A stretch of DNA of 64,000 bases from JAWSVE01 sp050789445 (GTDB taxonomy: Bacteria > Pseudomonadota > Gammaproteobacteria > Pseudomonadales > Cellvibrionaceae): assembly GCA_050789445.1 (NCBI GenBank), contig JAILXR010000001.1, forward strand, positions 1,736,001 to 1,800,000. Direction: 5' to 3'. The translations under genes and the position numbers were made by a program. Under the pieces are notes generated by a model. That model had not been told where the DNA came from. It saw only the letters and a list, made by a program, of their open reading frames with translations, and ran no database searches. Below are positions 1 through 8,293 of this stretch, in pieces. The number at the start of each line of letters is the position of its first letter. Position 1 is the stretch's first letter.

Positions 1-1
1 G

Positions 2-265
2 GGTCGGCAATTAGGCACAACGGTTACGCCAGAATTTTTTGTTTTCGACAAGAACAGAAAACTCATCTACATGGGGTTATTGCACAACTCTCCCGCAATG
101 GCACAAAGAGATAAATCAGTTTACCTAAAAGGCGAGCCAACCGATTTCTATGTTCGCGATGCTATTATTGCCACAACAAATAACACAATCATAGAACCCT
201 CAGAAACGCGTGCTTATGGTTGCAGTGTAGAATACCTCAGTGCTCTCGATCCAAACCAAAAATAA
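2..265 (+). CDS. AhpC/TSA (redoxin) family protein, C-terminal part only
   Basis: The open frame runs in from the left edge, so only about 87 C-terminal residues are visible and the start lies outside the window. The segment GTTVTPEFFVFDKNRKL is the strand after the cis-proline (TP) of a thioredoxin-like fold, as in thiol-peroxidase-like redoxins. The later TRAYGCSVEYL resembles the conserved TRxxGCSxK ending of small redoxin-family proteins encoded in many proteobacteria. The active-site cysteines are outside the window, so peroxidase versus reductase activity cannot be judged. The next gene, also thioredoxin-fold, starts 23 bases downstream on the same strand, so the two are probably co-transcribed and act in redox chemistry at the cell envelope or in the cytoplasm. 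Family assignment is fairly secure; the precise function is unknown. Confidence 0.7.
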   Translation, partial: GRQLGTTVTPEFFVFDKNRKLIYMGLLHNSPAMAQRDKSVYLKGEPTDFYVRDAIIATTNNTIIEPSETRAYGCSVEYLSALDPNQK

Positions 266-288
266 AATTATTCACATAAGACTAAGCT

Positions 289-867
289 ATGAATATGATT
301 TCCAAGCGCAGAGTATTTAACTTAATATTCGTAACAGCCAGCATTTTCTTTATTACAAGCTGCTCAAAAACAGAAAACGCTACTAACATCACCGACTCAT
401 CTTCCGAAAAAACATTACCTAAAAACGTCTCGTTACAGAAAATCAATTTCAAACAGTGGGACAAACAGCTTAAATCTTACCAACCAAATATTGTTGTCGT
501 TGATGCTTGGGCTATGTGGTGTTCATCATGTATTAAACGCTTTCCCAAAATGGTAGAACTTAGCAAAAAGTATCAAAATGAAAATGTGAAATTCGTTTCA
601 CTTAATCTCGATGACCACACAAATACCGAAGCAGTCACTGATGCCGAAGCGTTTTTACATAAGATGAATGCGACGTTTGATAATTTTCATATTGATGAAA
701 ATTTAATTGATGCTTTTGAGCGGTTTAACTTGATAGGCATTCCTGCTGTTTTTATCTACGACAAAAACAGCAAAGAACAATTTAGATTGACAGGCGACAA
801 CCCCAACAGCCAGTTCACAGAAAAAGATATTGAAGCATCTGTTATTGAGTTATTAAAAAGTACATAA
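289..867 (+). CDS. thioredoxin-like (TlpA/ResA-type) lipoprotein
   Basis: A 192-residue protein. The N-terminus is a lipoprotein signal peptide: basic start, hydrophobic stretch of about residues 10-22, then a lipobox ITSC with the lipidated Cys at 25. After a Ser/Thr/Lys-rich linker comes a thioredoxin fold with the redox motif WCSSC (Cys78, Cys81) and the cis-proline in GIPAVF (Pro152). This layout is that of periplasm-facing, membrane-anchored thiol-disulfide oxidoreductases such as TlpA and ResA, which reduce cytochrome c or other exported proteins. Residue 76, before the usual WC, gives an unusual WAMWCSSC context. The gene follows a redoxin-family gene by 23 bases. The substrate cannot be told from sequence; no cytochrome-maturation genes are next to it. 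Confidence 0.8.
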   Translation: MNMISKRRVFNLIFVTASIFFITSCSKTENATNITDSSSEKTLPKNVSLQKINFKQWDKQLKSYQPNIVVVDAWAMWCSSCIKRFPKMVELSKKYQNENVKFVSLNLDDHTNTEAVTDAEAFLHKMNATFDNFHIDENLIDAFERFNLIGIPAVFIYDKNSKEQFRLTGDNPNSQFTEKDIEASVIELLKST

Positions 868-897
868 CAATTTAACAGCAACTTACATAAAATATTT

Positions 898-1680
898 TTA
901 TTTTTTATCGTCTTCTAGAGCTGCAATTTTATTATCGGCATGAAAAATATAGTTTTGAGTTGCCGTTAAAATGCCACGTAAAATACTTAACTCCATTCGA
1001 TCTAAACGAATACGATTAAACAACCGTCTTATTCGTGTCATTGTTTGACGAGGGTTATCTTCTTCTAAAAACTTTAACTCCACTAACGTTTTTTGTAAGT
1101 GCTCATAATAACGCTCTAAGTCATCATGCTTAGCTGGCGGCATATCCCAATCGTCAAACGTTGGTAATTTTCCGGATTCATACGTTAAGTGAGCCATGCG
1201 AACTTCATAACAAATAACCTGTACTGCCGCACTAATATTTAAAGAGCTATATTCAGGATTGGCAGGGATATGCACGTGATAATTACACTGATGTAATTCC
1301 TCGTTCGTCAGGCCTCTGTCTTCACGACCAAACACAATAGCTATGTCGTGATGAGCCGATTCTTGCCAAGCCCTCTCACCACATTCTCTCGGAGTCACCA
1401 GTGGCCAAGGAATTCGTCTCTCTCTAGCACTGGTGCCAACAACCAAGCCACAATCCTTCACAGCTTCTTCTAATGTTTCAACGACAATGACATCATCCAA
1501 AACATCAACAGCATTAGAGGCTCGCCATACCGCCTTTGGTGATGGATACTCTTTTGGCGCTACCAGCACTAATTGAGATAAACCCATGTTTTTGAGCGCA
1601 CGTGCTGCTGCTCCAATATTGCCAGGATGAGTTGTATTGACGAGAACGATACGAATATTGTCGAAAGTTGGCTTAGTCAT
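898..1680 (-). CDS. trmJ: tRNA (cytidine/uridine-32-2'-O)-methyltransferase TrmJ
   Basis: A SPOUT-class methyltransferase of 260 residues that uses S-adenosylmethionine to 2'-O-methylate position 32 in the anticodon loop of some tRNAs. The SPOUT signatures are clear: THPGNIGAAARALKNMG near the N-terminus, FGREDRGLTNEEL in the middle, and the knot segment YSSLNISAAVQVICYEVR. A C-terminal helical extension of about 90 residues is typical of TrmJ rather than TrmL. I place the start at the ATG ending at 1680, since AAGAGA sits about 6 bases before it; an upstream in-frame start would add 17 residues unlike the family. The gene is divergent from suhB, as in Pseudomonas and enterobacteria. It converges with the lipoprotein gene across only 30 bases. 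Confidence 0.93.
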   Translation of the reverse strand: MTKPTFDNIRIVLVNTTHPGNIGAAARALKNMGLSQLVLVAPKEYPSPKAVWRASNAVDVLDDVIVVETLEEAVKDCGLVVGTSARERRIPWPLVTPRECGERAWQESAHHDIAIVFGREDRGLTNEELHQCNYHVHIPANPEYSSLNISAAVQVICYEVRMAHLTYESGKLPTFDDWDMPPAKHDDLERYYEHLQKTLVELKFLEEDNPRQTMTRIRRLFNRIRLDRMELSILRGILTATQNYIFHADNKIAALEDDKK

Positions 1681-1734
1681 GAATATCTCTTGGATAGCGT
1701 CTTTAAAAGAACAAGTTAAAAAAGGCCGCAAAGT

Positions 1735-1763
1735 TTAGCAAATTCAATAGCAACTGGTATACT
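1735..1763 (+). promoter_or_regulatory. suhB promoter with GC-rich discriminator
   Basis: A -35-like TTAGCA (1735-1740, 4 of 6 matches) and a -10 TATACT (1758-1763, 5 of 6) are separated by 17 bases. The -10 is followed at once by GCGCGCC, a GC-rich discriminator of the kind found at stringently controlled, growth-rate-dependent promoters. The start codon of suhB is about 115 bases further on. SuhB has a role in rRNA antitermination in E. coli, so growth-rate control would make sense, but that link is inference. Confidence 0.55.
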
Positions 1764-1882
1764 GCGCGCCCCATGCAGCTGGCCTGTATGTGTTCTTTTT
1801 CTTATTTGGTCTCTCAGTTGGTTTCTTGGCTGCGCTTACGTCGTCAACTCTAGCCCTCCAACTAATGGTAATAGGTGAATCT

Positions 1883-2683
1883 ATGGAACCCATGTTAACC
1901 GTCGCGCTTAATGCGGCCCGTAAAGCAAGCGTCTTAGTTGAGCGAGCGCTAGAAAGATTAGATAAAGTCACTGTTGAGATCAAAACCCGAAACGACTTCG
2001 TAACACAAGTCGACAAGGCCGCTGAAAAAGAAATCATCTACAACCTACGCAAAGCCTACCCTACTCATTCTATTCGTGCTGAAGAATCTGGTGAACATAT
2101 CGGAGAAGACCCTGATTACGAATGGATTATCGATCCTTTAGATGGCACCACCAATTTTATTCATGGCATTCCGCATTTTGCCATTTCGGTTGCCTGTGTT
2201 TATAAAGGCCGACTCGAACACGCCGTTATCATCGACCCCGTTAAACGAGAAGAATTTACGGCAAGCCGCGGTAAAGGCGCTCATTTAAATGACCGAAGAA
2301 TACGTGTGTCTGAATTACAAAAATTAGATGGGGGGTTAATTGGAACAGGTATTCCTTTCAATGGCTTAGCTTTTGAAAACATGACAGCCTATCTAGCGTG
2401 TCTTCAAGATATTGCCGGCCAAACAGCTGGCATCCGACGACCTGGTGCAGCAGCGCTTGATCTCGCCTATGTCGCTGCAGGACGCTTTGATGGATTCTGG
2501 GAATTAAATTTAAAACCGTGGGATATGGCCGCTGGTGTTCTATTAATTAAAGAAGCTGGCGGAATGGTGTCGGACTTCAAAGGTGCCAACAACCAAATGA
2601 ACTCCGGTAATATTGTTGCGGGAAACCCAAAAGTTTTTAAAGAGCTATTAAAAATCACCCAAAAGCATCTAGGCCACTTATAA
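1883..2683 (+). CDS. suhB: inositol-1-monophosphatase SuhB
   Basis: A 266-residue Mg2+-dependent phosphatase of the inositol monophosphatase superfamily. The metal site is intact: Glu67 in EESGEH, then WIIDPLDGTTNF (Asp84, Asp87) and the C-terminal WDMAAG with its metal-binding Asp. In E. coli the protein also joins the rRNA transcription antitermination complex; nothing in the sequence says whether this holds here. An open frame extends 93 bases further upstream, but the ATG at 1883 has AGGTGA 5 bases before it and gives the family N-terminus (MEPMLTVALNAARKA). It is divergent from trmJ, the usual arrangement. Downstream, in the opposite direction, is a hybrid kinase; in Pseudomonas secF is nearby instead, so the block that follows looks inserted. 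Confidence 0.93.
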   Translation: MEPMLTVALNAARKASVLVERALERLDKVTVEIKTRNDFVTQVDKAAEKEIIYNLRKAYPTHSIRAEESGEHIGEDPDYEWIIDPLDGTTNFIHGIPHFAISVACVYKGRLEHAVIIDPVKREEFTASRGKGAHLNDRRIRVSELQKLDGGLIGTGIPFNGLAFENMTAYLACLQDIAGQTAGIRRPGAAALDLAYVAAGRFDGFWELNLKPWDMAAGVLLIKEAGGMVSDFKGANNQMNSGNIVAGNPKVFKELLKITQKHLGHL

Positions 2684-2722
2684 ATTCTTGGGTTACTCCG
2701 CTTAAACTATAAAAGCTTTTAA

Positions 2723-4762
2723 CTAATCAATATCAGGAATTAAGTTTTCATCAGGGACAAGAAATTCATTCAAAGTATTAATTAATTCTGTAAAGTTAAG
2801 AGGCTTAGTTAGATAAGCCTCGAACCCCGCCCTTAACCCTCTATCTATATCGTAAGTCATTGCATTCGCAGATAATGCGATGACTGGAATATGCGATGTA
2901 CTTGAATCTTCCTTCAACACTTTTAACGCTTCATAACCATCAATACCCGGTAAATTAATATCGAGAATAATTAAATCCGGTTTTTGTGTTCTCGCTTTAA
3001 ACAATCCACGAAATGCCTCATTGGCTGTCTCTAATTCCAATTGAGAAAACCGCTGTAATAGCTGCTCCATCAAACGAAGGTTCGACGCATTATCTTCTAT
3101 GTACAAAATATTTTTAGTCTCACGAACCTTAATATCAACTGATTGCGTTTCTGTAAAATCGTGATCTATTGTTTGTGCTTTATCAGCAGTCCACTCTTCT
3201 GATAATTTCATACTGACATTGAAACAAGAGCCCTCTCCTATTTCACTGTAAAAATCCAACTGACCGCCCATCATTTCTACTAATTGCTTAGTAATCACTA
3301 AACCGACACCAGAGCCTTCCGTACCACTTTCTTCAGCACCTAGTCGATTGAAGGGTTCAAAAACAGCATCACGTGAAGAATCAGGTATTCCGTATCCGGT
3401 ATCGTGTACTTGCAGTGTTATTCGCCCTTTGTGAAGCTCAGCAAAACGTATCACTACAGCGCCATTGTCACGATTGTATTTAATCGCATTACTTAATAAA
3501 TTTAGAATAACTTGCTTCAGACGAATAGCATCCGCATGAAGATACACATGCTCTAAACTGTTACCTTCCAATGTTATTTGAATACGCCGGCTATCCGCCA
3601 TAGATTGCATAAGACCAATACACTCTTCAACGATACGGATAGGTAACACAGGCTCCAAAGACAACGTCATATTACCCGATTCAATTTTTGCCAAATCTAA
3701 AACGTCATTGATTAATTGCAAAAGATGCTGCCCTGCTTTTCGAATTTCCTTAACGTTCTCTTGTTGGCTTTCACTTAAGTTCTTTTCAAAATCAAATAAC
3801 TGAGAAAAACCAAGAATTGCATTCAGCGGAGTCCGCAACTCATGACTCATGTTCGACAAAAACTGTGACTTTGCTTTGTTAGCCTTCTCTGCCGCTTCTT
3901 TTGTTTGTATAACACGCTCTTCTGCTTTTTTCAGTGCAGAAATGTCCATGTTGGTGCCAGAAAAAACGATGGCCTTTCCATCTTCATTAAAAATGGCTTG
4001 TCCACGCGTCCGAATCCAATACTGCCTGCCTTCACCACCGACTGTTCGATACTCAACATCAAACGGCCCTTCATTTCTTAAATGTTGTTTTAAAGCCTGC
4101 TCAAACTTTGGTAAATCTTCAGCTAATATGCGCTCCCGAAAACGCTCAAATTGATATTCACCTCTCAACAAATCTTCATCGGTGACTTCCAAGCCAATTT
4201 GCTCAAAACATCGTTTGGAATAAAACAAGCTTCCACCTGACTCAGACCACTCCCAAATTCCATCATTGGATGAACTAATGATCCGCTGTTGACGCTCATC
4301 ACTTTGTGATGCGGCATCTTCTGCATCTTTAATCGAAGTAATATCAAAATTGATCCCAGATAAATATATAGCTCGTCCGTTTTCGTCACGAACAGAGTCA
4401 GCTAAACATTGAGACCAACGATAATCGCCAGCTTTAGTCAGCACTCGAAAAGTCACATCAATTTTCGCGCCGGTTTTTAAATGTCGAACAATCGCCTCTC
4501 GAGAACTAGCCCAATCATCTGGGTGAATCAACGACGGTAACTTTCTCGCATCATTAATACTCGGGGCATCATCCTCACCATATCCAATCTCTTCCCAAAA
4601 AGCGCCACTCCAATCAAATACATGAGTACGCATATCCCATTCCCAAAAACCATAACCGCTACTACTATCAAATATTCTTTGATGCCGAGCTACCAACGCT
4701 CGAAGCTCATTAACATTAAGTGAACGCAACCCTTCCTCTGTTAGCCAGACTCGCTTAACCAT
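2723..4762 (-). CDS. PAS-PAS hybrid sensor histidine kinase with C-terminal receiver
   Basis: About 679 residues and apparently cytoplasmic: no signal peptide or membrane helix. In order: a short N-terminal helix, PAS-PAC (about 30-145, starting at GFWEWDM), a second PAS-PAC (about 160-285, DGIWEW through SGTNMDIS), a coiled linker, HisKA with phospho-acceptor His307 in NMSHELRTPLNAI, an HATPase domain (N box about 423-430, G1 DTGYGIP, G2 GSGVGLV), and a receiver with YIEDN and phospho-acceptor Asp601 in LDINLPGIDGY. All catalytic motifs look intact. An earlier in-frame TTG at 4816 exists but has no Shine-Dalgarno sequence; the ATG ending at 4762 has GGAAG about 10 bases before it. There is no output domain, so the phosphate must pass to a separate partner, and none is adjacent. 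The signal sensed is unknown. Confidence 0.88.
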   Translation of the reverse strand: MVKRVWLTEEGLRSLNVNELRALVARHQRIFDSSSGYGFWEWDMRTHVFDWSGAFWEEIGYGEDDAPSINDARKLPSLIHPDDWASSREAIVRHLKTGAKIDVTFRVLTKAGDYRWSQCLADSVRDENGRAIYLSGINFDITSIKDAEDAASQSDERQQRIISSSNDGIWEWSESGGSLFYSKRCFEQIGLEVTDEDLLRGEYQFERFRERILAEDLPKFEQALKQHLRNEGPFDVEYRTVGGEGRQYWIRTRGQAIFNEDGKAIVFSGTNMDISALKKAEERVIQTKEAAEKANKAKSQFLSNMSHELRTPLNAILGFSQLFDFEKNLSESQQENVKEIRKAGQHLLQLINDVLDLAKIESGNMTLSLEPVLPIRIVEECIGLMQSMADSRRIQITLEGNSLEHVYLHADAIRLKQVILNLLSNAIKYNRDNGAVVIRFAELHKGRITLQVHDTGYGIPDSSRDAVFEPFNRLGAEESGTEGSGVGLVITKQLVEMMGGQLDFYSEIGEGSCFNVSMKLSEEWTADKAQTIDHDFTETQSVDIKVRETKNILYIEDNASNLRLMEQLLQRFSQLELETANEAFRGLFKARTQKPDLIILDINLPGIDGYEALKVLKEDSSTSHIPVIALSANAMTYDIDRGLRAGFEAYLTKPLNFTELINTLNEFLVPDENLIPDID

Positions 4763-5213
4763 AACTACATCACTTCCGATTTTTATTGTTGTATTTTTAG
4801 ATTGCTTAAATTTCAACCTAAAAACGAAAAATTAATTTTGAAAGGTTCACTTCCAATAAATAAAAACTAAGAGTCATCACTAAGTATCATTCTTTGAACG
4901 GACCAACCAGATTTTTTTAGCCGTCCCTGTAATGCACTCTATTCGAATTTGTAATTAGAACCAAGCAACAAACAGAGCTTCAGATATTTGCTTTATCGAC
5001 GACGTGAACCAATTCGCAAACTAAAAGCCTTTCTTGCACTATGGATAAAAAGTCATATTCTTCATTATTAGAGCCATTCCAATTTAGCTACCTTTCTTTA
5101 ATTCTACGAGTACCGTACTACACTTCTAATACTAAAGGATTAAATAAAGGCCACCATTAACTCTTATAGAATATAGGCTTAAAAAGAGATAGGTTAATTC
5201 AAGCAGGTAAAAC
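4763..5213. other. 451-base non-coding stretch
   Basis: AT-rich sequence between the divergent hybrid kinase and the small protein gene at 5214. I see no RNA gene, repeat or credible reading frame. It must carry the promoters for both flanking transcripts, but I found no -35/-10 pair good enough to name. Confidence 0.5.
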
Positions 5214-5405
5214 ATGAATATTGAGAAATTTAATAAAGAACCCCATCAACTTGATCTATTTGACAAATCACAGTCCCAATTAGACCTTGAGGGCTTCTAT
5301 GCTATTGAAACAAATCAAAAAAAAAATCTGCAAGGATCTTCAATTTTAAAAAAAACAACATCTGATATTACCATCAATCAAATTTCGAAAGACAAACTGC
5401 ATTAA
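5214..5405 (+). CDS. small hypothetical protein (63 aa)
   Basis: A possible small soluble protein, hydrophilic and rich in Lys, Asn, Gln and Ser, with no signal peptide, no membrane helix and no motif I recognise. The ATG is preceded by AGGTAAA at suitable distance, which is the main support for translation. It contains a short repeated pattern (QLDLFDKSQ followed by QLDLEGFYA). It lies 216 bases upstream of the ThDP enzyme gene on the same strand, but a separate promoter and palindrome lie between. The composition is as biased as the surrounding AT-rich DNA, so it could be a chance frame. Function unknown. Confidence 0.4.
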   Translation: MNIEKFNKEPHQLDLFDKSQSQLDLEGFYAIETNQKKNLQGSSILKKTTSDITINQISKDKLH

Positions 5406-5460
5406 TCAAAAAAAATAATTCATTTTTTACTCTCCTTTTTATTGCGCATCTCCAGTATTG

Positions 5461-5511
5461 AACTACTTTTAAATAACGACTTGACGTCAAAATTTTGACG
5501 CTAAAGTAGTT
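5461..5511. promoter_or_regulatory. nested palindrome (probable operator) over the promoter of the ThDP enzyme gene
   Basis: A perfect 16-base palindrome, CGTCAAAATTTTGACG (5485-5500), sits inside a larger inverted repeat AACTACTTT (5461-5469) / AAAGTAGTT (5503-5511). Its right arm contains TTGACG (5495-5500), a good -35 element. A weak -10, TATATA (5520-5525), follows 19 bases later. A dimeric regulator bound at the palindrome would cover the -35. The regulator is not recognised, and no regulator gene is adjacent. Confidence 0.5.
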
Positions 5512-5621
5512 TGTTATTTTATATAACCAACAACTATTGCGTTTATGAATTTCGATGATTTAAGTTTATAGCTAATTGGAATTTGTTCAATTAAAAATCT
5601 TCGCTGCACAGGAAAGCCCCC

Positions 5622-7436
5622 TTGAGCACCAGAAAAATATCTGTAACAAAAAATAATTCTTTAACACCTGCAACAGCAGTAAATCACAAACCCAACGTGT
5701 CTGATTTACTAGTCAGCTATTTAAAACAACTGAATGTTGAATTTGTATTTGGAGTGCCAGGAGGCGCCATCGAACCGTTTTATAATTCTTTGGCAAAAAG
5801 CTCACAAGAAAATGGCCCAAGACCAATTACTGCTCGCCATGAAACAGGAGCTGTTTTTATGGCCGAAGGATATCACACACAAACAGGAAAAATTGGCGTT
5901 TGCTGCGGCACAACAGGACCTGGAACCACAAACTTAATCACAGGAATTGCATCTGCTTACGCAAACCACATACCTTTACTAGTCATCACAGCACAAACAG
6001 CATTAAACACTTTTGGCCGACAAGCGTTTCAAGAATCATCTTGCACCGGAATTAATACTATTGCCATGTTAGAACCGTGCACGCGCTATAACTCGCTGGT
6101 TTCACATCCAGAGCAACTGGAATCAAAACTAGTGAGTGCTGTAATGACGGCGTTTGGACAAGCACCTGGCCCCGTTCATTTAAGCATTCCCATTGACGTA
6201 ATGAATTCAACAGAATGCAGTAGTGAACCAAAATTTAATTTAAATGAATTAATTCGTCCGCTACCGGCTCTCAACTCTTCGCATATTGAAGTTTTAGCAC
6301 AACGTTTAAACTCCGCAAAAAAAACTGTCTTTGTTTTAGGTGATGGCGCTATTCATGGAATAAGTAACATCATAACCGTTGCACAATTTTTTAACGCTGA
6401 AATCATTACAACGCCCCATGGTAAGGGTTTAATTAGCCCTTATCACCACGCCTATCGAGGAGTATACGGTTTTGCAGGGCATGACAGCGCAGAACAAACA
6501 TTATTGAATCCTGACGTCGATGCCGTTATTTGTGTTGGTGCAACATTCAGTGAATGGGCCACCAATAGTTGGAACACGCAAGTATTACTAAATGAAAAAA
6601 TTATACACATCGATCAGCAAGATCAAAATTTTACGCTCACCCCCATGGCAAAATTACATATTCATGGCAGCATAGAAAGCGTGTTTGATGAATTACTACG
6701 ATATATTACTAAAAACTTTCAACCATCCGAAAAAATAAATGTCGACCACCTATCACACACTAACAAAAGACTTCCCTTTTTGTTGGACGACACTGAAGGA
6801 TTCATAGAAAATTCTGCACCAATACACCCAGCAAGATTAATGCGTGAACTCCCAAATGTATTACCACCAAACACTCGATATCTAGCCGATGTTGGCGCTA
6901 GCTTTGCTTGGGCAATACATTATTTACACCCTTTCGACCGACGACTAAAAGGATCGAGAAATGTATCTGGTGGGCTATTTAGAACGTGCATTGAATTTTC
7001 TTCGATGGGCTGGGCAATCGGCTGTGCCGTTGGTGCCGCCTTCGCTTTAAAAAACCAACCCGTTGTTTGCATAACTGGGGACGGTAGTTTTTTAATGAGC
7101 GGACAAGAAATTACTGTAGCGATCCAAGAAAACCTACCCGTTATTTTTATTATCCTTAACGACCAAGCACTTGGGATGGTAAAACATGGACAACTATTAA
7201 CAGGAGCTGAACCTGTAGGCTTCGAGATTCCTGCCGTTGACTTTGCCTCATTCGGAAGGTCAATGGGTATTAAATCATTTCAGATTCATAAACCCAGCGA
7301 CTTAAAAGAATTAAAAAAAATTGATTTTGAAAATTTAAAAGAACCAATTTTGTTGGATGTTCATATCGATATTAAAGCGGTTCCACCTATAGGAAAAAGA
7401 ACAGCCACAATAAAAAATATTTCAACATTAAGCTAA
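5622..7436 (+). CDS. ThDP-dependent enzyme of the acetolactate synthase family
   Basis: A 604-residue protein with the three-domain plan of acetohydroxyacid synthases. Near the N-terminus it has VFGVPGGAIEPFY and RHETGAVFMAEGY with the cofactor-activating Glu74. Then come GTTGPGTTN and FQESSCTGI. A central domain is followed by the ThDP/Mg motif GDGSFLMSGQEI (Gly486 onward) ending near Asn513, then LGMVKHGQ. It resembles AHAS large subunits closely, but no regulatory small subunit (ilvN/ilvH) or other ilv gene is near, so I do not call it ilvB. The start is TTG, with AGGAAA about 9 bases before. It converges on the citrate-synthase-like pair with an 11-base gap. The likely chemistry is decarboxylation of a 2-oxo acid with carboligation or transfer; the substrate is unknown. 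Confidence 0.82.
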   Translation: MSTRKISVTKNNSLTPATAVNHKPNVSDLLVSYLKQLNVEFVFGVPGGAIEPFYNSLAKSSQENGPRPITARHETGAVFMAEGYHTQTGKIGVCCGTTGPGTTNLITGIASAYANHIPLLVITAQTALNTFGRQAFQESSCTGINTIAMLEPCTRYNSLVSHPEQLESKLVSAVMTAFGQAPGPVHLSIPIDVMNSTECSSEPKFNLNELIRPLPALNSSHIEVLAQRLNSAKKTVFVLGDGAIHGISNIITVAQFFNAEIITTPHGKGLISPYHHAYRGVYGFAGHDSAEQTLLNPDVDAVICVGATFSEWATNSWNTQVLLNEKIIHIDQQDQNFTLTPMAKLHIHGSIESVFDELLRYITKNFQPSEKINVDHLSHTNKRLPFLLDDTEGFIENSAPIHPARLMRELPNVLPPNTRYLADVGASFAWAIHYLHPFDRRLKGSRNVSGGLFRTCIEFSSMGWAIGCAVGAAFALKNQPVVCITGDGSFLMSGQEITVAIQENLPVIFIILNDQALGMVKHGQLLTGAEPVGFEIPAVDFASFGRSMGIKSFQIHKPSDLKELKKIDFENLKEPILLDVHIDIKAVPPIGKRTATIKNISTLS

Positions 7437-7447
7437 TTCCTGATTTT

Positions 7448-8293
7448 TCAATTAGGTACAACTCTAAATTTCTCGCCTGCATACAAGACATCATCACACT
7501 TTAACGGCAAAAAATTTCCCGCTGGTTTATCGTAAGCATCAATACAACATGCAGTAACACCACTTGCTACAGCCGTCACGTAAATACGATAAACCTCTTC
7601 CCCTGTAAAATCATGATCAGAAAGAAACGCGGCAACATAACCATTAATATTCATCGACTCATCATACTTAGCTTGCATATGTCGATCTATTTCAAAAGCA
7701 AGTTTCAAACAAGGCCCCATTTCTAAACCAAGATTTTTTCGTGTTCTTTCCATTGCAGGGATTCTTTCATCTCCTTTAGCGATAGGGCGAGCATAACCCA
7801 TCATTTTAGGCTTACCTCCTTGCCACAAACTCAACACTTCTAAAACTTCTGAAATTTCTTTTCCTTCCTCAACCAACGTCTTAGCATCCCGAATAAATGA
7901 AACGCCTCCAATGATAGGTTTAATTCCATACATTTTCGAATCAGTTGCTAATATCCCTGATGCAGTAGATGCCAAAGTAGATGCTCTAGCACTACCACCC
8001 AGCGCGCCTATGTGATTACACCAGATTCGAGGATCTGGCCAACTTAAACAAATGCGAACAGCCTCTATCCAATCGGCGAGTTCTCTTGAAGGAAGACGAC
8101 CGGTGGCATTAAATACACTGACTTGCTCATAAGACAGCTTCCCCACAAAGTCTTTCATCATATCGTAGCCTTGATTAATGACTCCTTTACCAATTATCCA
8201 TCCACCTTTTCGACTGTGAATTACTCCATTATTTTTTTCCCAAAAATCATATTCCGTATTTATTTCTTTTGGATTAGAGCCTTCATTCGACAT
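7448..8293 (-). CDS. citrate synthase/citryl-CoA lyase family protein B, catalytic residues altered
   Basis: A 281-residue protein with the fold signature of short citrate synthase/citryl-CoA lyase proteins: GYDMMKDFVGKLSYEQV near the N-terminus, a helical core, and NINGYVAAFLSDHDF near residues 215-229. By-eye alignment suggests that all three classical catalytic positions are changed: the HGGA histidine corresponds to IIGGV (127-131), the GFGH histidine to MGYARP (165-170, Arg in place of His), and the Asp of NVDG to Asn in NING (215-218). It may therefore be a non-catalytic subunit or do different chemistry. The start ATG has GAGGA 9 bases before and overlaps the end of the upstream gene by 11 bases, so translation is probably coupled and the two proteins probably associate. 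Function unknown. Confidence 0.75.
   Translation of the reverse strand: MSNEGSNPKEINTEYDFWEKNNGVIHSRKGGWIIGKGVINQGYDMMKDFVGKLSYEQVSVFNATGRLPSRELADWIEAVRICLSWPDPRIWCNHIGALGGSARASTLASTASGILATDSKMYGIKPIIGGVSFIRDAKTLVEEGKEISEVLEVLSLWQGGKPKMMGYARPIAKGDERIPAMERTRKNLGLEMGPCLKLAFEIDRHMQAKYDESMNINGYVAAFLSDHDFTGEEVYRIYVTAVASGVTACCIDAYDKPAGNFLPLKCDDVLYAGEKFRVVPN

Noticed and set aside
2700..2722. AAAAGCTTTT palindrome between suhB and the hybrid kinase as a terminator
   Set aside because: The stem is only five A-T rich pairs with no loop and would not terminate.
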